Shown piece after piece: positions 4,989 to 5,783 of a DNA stretch of 5,783 nucleotides. The stretch comes from Rickettsiaceae bacterium (lineage in GTDB: Bacteria; Pseudomonadota; Alphaproteobacteria; Rickettsiales; Rickettsiaceae). The DNA lies in the NCBI GenBank assembly GCA_017995275.1, contig JAGOJE010000071.1, positions 1 through 5,783 of the forward strand. The letters run 5' to 3'. The position numbers and the translations under genes were made by a program. The notes beneath the pieces were generated by a model. That model was given only the letters and a program-made list of their open reading frames with translations. It ran no database searches and had not been told where the DNA came from. The stretch's first letter is position 1, and each line of letters begins with the position of its first letter.

Positions 4989-5783
4989 ATGATAAATTTA
5001 AGAAAGTTTTTCGTGCCAATGGCAGCTTTATTAGCTATCACAGCTACTTTCTTAAGCTTGATTCTACTTTATTTAACTCTCTCTGGCCCACTGGATTCTA
5101 CGAAGAATGTGATAATATATAAAGGCACTTCTACAAGGGCTATATCACAAGTACTAAAAGAAGAAAACATTATCAGATACCCATCTTTATTTAGTATATT
5201 AGCAAAATGTTACGGGCTTAGAGGAAAATATTTGAAAAGCGGGGAATATGCATTCACTGCAAGAATGACCCCTCTACAAGTAATAGATACTTTAGTTTCT
5301 GGAAAATCAGTTATCCATAAATTTACTATTGTTCCTGGCAATACTATATATGAAGTAATAGAAAGACTGAAGGAAGATCCATTGCTTGTGGGCGAAATAG
5401 AGGAAGGTTTTACAGAAGGGTTCCTAATGCCATCCACTTATTTCTACTGCTTTGGAGATTCACGCCAGAAACTCATTAGTCAAATGAAACAGCTGATGTC
5501 TGAGACTCTAGATGAATTAATGCCAAAATTAGAAAAAGGCTCACCTTTAAAAACACGTCTAGAGGTTTTAACTTTGGCTTCTATAGTGGAAAAAGAGGCA
5601 ATGCTTGATGCTGAAAAGCCTATCATTGCCGGAGTCTTCATTAACCGCCTAAAAAAGAGGATGAAGCTTCAGGCAGATCCCACAACAATTTATGCAATAA
5701 CAATGGGCAAAACCAAATTAGAAAGAAAAATTTCGAAGTCTGATTTAGCTACAGCTTCACCATATAATACATATCATATATTT
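4989..5783 (+). CDS. mltG: Endolytic murein transglycosylase MltG (YceG family), cut by window end
   Basis: MltG cleaves glycan strands of nascent peptidoglycan in the periplasm and is thought to set strand ends during synthesis. The 265 codons present run open to the window edge; family members are usually about 330-350 aa, so the C-terminal fifth is missing. A basic N-terminus (MINLRKF) and one hydrophobic segment at about 8-31 form an uncleaved membrane anchor, with the rest periplasmic. A LysM-like region lies around 41-105 (VIIYKGTSTRAISQVLKEE, then SGEYAF at 84-89). The catalytic block is LTLASIVEKEA at 194-204, with the active-site Glu in IVEKE (199-203), followed by FINRL (217-221), LQADPTTIYA (227-236) and SPYNTY (257-262), all typical. 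It starts 12 bp after fabF with only a weak GGA ribosome binding site, which suggests coupling to fabF translation. Its presence implies that the organism makes at least some peptidoglycan. Confidence 0.94.
   Translation, partial: MINLRKFFVPMAALLAITATFLSLILLYLTLSGPLDSTKNVIIYKGTSTRAISQVLKEENIIRYPSLFSILAKCYGLRGKYLKSGEYAFTARMTPLQVIDTLVSGKSVIHKFTIVPGNTIYEVIERLKEDPLLVGEIEEGFTEGFLMPSTYFYCFGDSRQKLISQMKQLMSETLDELMPKLEKGSPLKTRLEVLTLASIVEKEAMLDAEKPIIAGVFINRLKKRMKLQADPTTIYAITMGKTKLERKISKSDLATASPYNTYHIF

Noticed and set aside
1..5783. Mobile element, prophage, CRISPR array, toxin-antitoxin or defence system
   Set aside because: Every protein gene is a housekeeping gene with intact motifs, the spacing is compact, and no terminal repeats, transposase, integrase or repeat-spacer pattern is visible.

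Overview
The window looks like a piece of an AT-rich alphaproteobacterial chromosome, most likely from Rickettsiales or a similarly reduced, host-associated lineage. This is inferred from low GC, heavy use of ATA (Ile) and AGA (Arg) codons, alphaproteobacteria-like EF-Tu and RecA sequences, and the order recA-fabG-acpP-fabF-mltG, which from memory matches Rickettsia genomes. I could not run a search to place it more precisely. Every protein gene is a recognisable housekeeping gene. I see no mobile element, CRISPR array, toxin, defence gene or other accessory cargo.

Left part, minus strand (1-443): a tRNA-Tyr(GUA), tRNA-Gly(UCC), tuf transcription unit. Only the first 38 codons of tuf (EF-Tu) lie inside the window. 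A plausible sigma-70-type promoter (TTGCAA, 17 bp, TATTTT) lies just upstream of tRNA-Tyr. The Tyr-Gly-tuf order resembles the tRNA-tufB operon known from E. coli.

Middle, plus strand (562-2463): a divergently transcribed SpoU/TrmH-family RNA 2'-O-methyltransferase (probably rlmB), then recA. A 7-bp inverted repeat between them overlaps a good recA promoter candidate (TTGGAT, 17 bp, TATAAA). No LexA-type SOS box is visible upstream of recA.

Right part, plus strand (2482-5783): the fatty-acid elongation genes fabG, acpP and fabF, then mltG, which is cut by the window edge. FabG (3-ketoacyl-ACP reductase) and FabF (3-ketoacyl-ACP synthase II) both act on intermediates carried by AcpP. MltG is a membrane-bound endolytic murein transglycosylase, so the cluster joins lipid and cell-wall synthesis. 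recA stands 18 bp before fabG, where many bacteria have fabD.

The least explained DNA is the 258-bp gap between fabG and acpP. It holds a probable fabG terminator, a repeated 9-mer, several small inverted repeats, a cluster of four ATATCG hexamers around a candidate acpP promoter, and a near-perfect 16-bp palindrome before the acpP ribosome binding site. It is the best place for undescribed regulation, but no single element there is strong enough to name.
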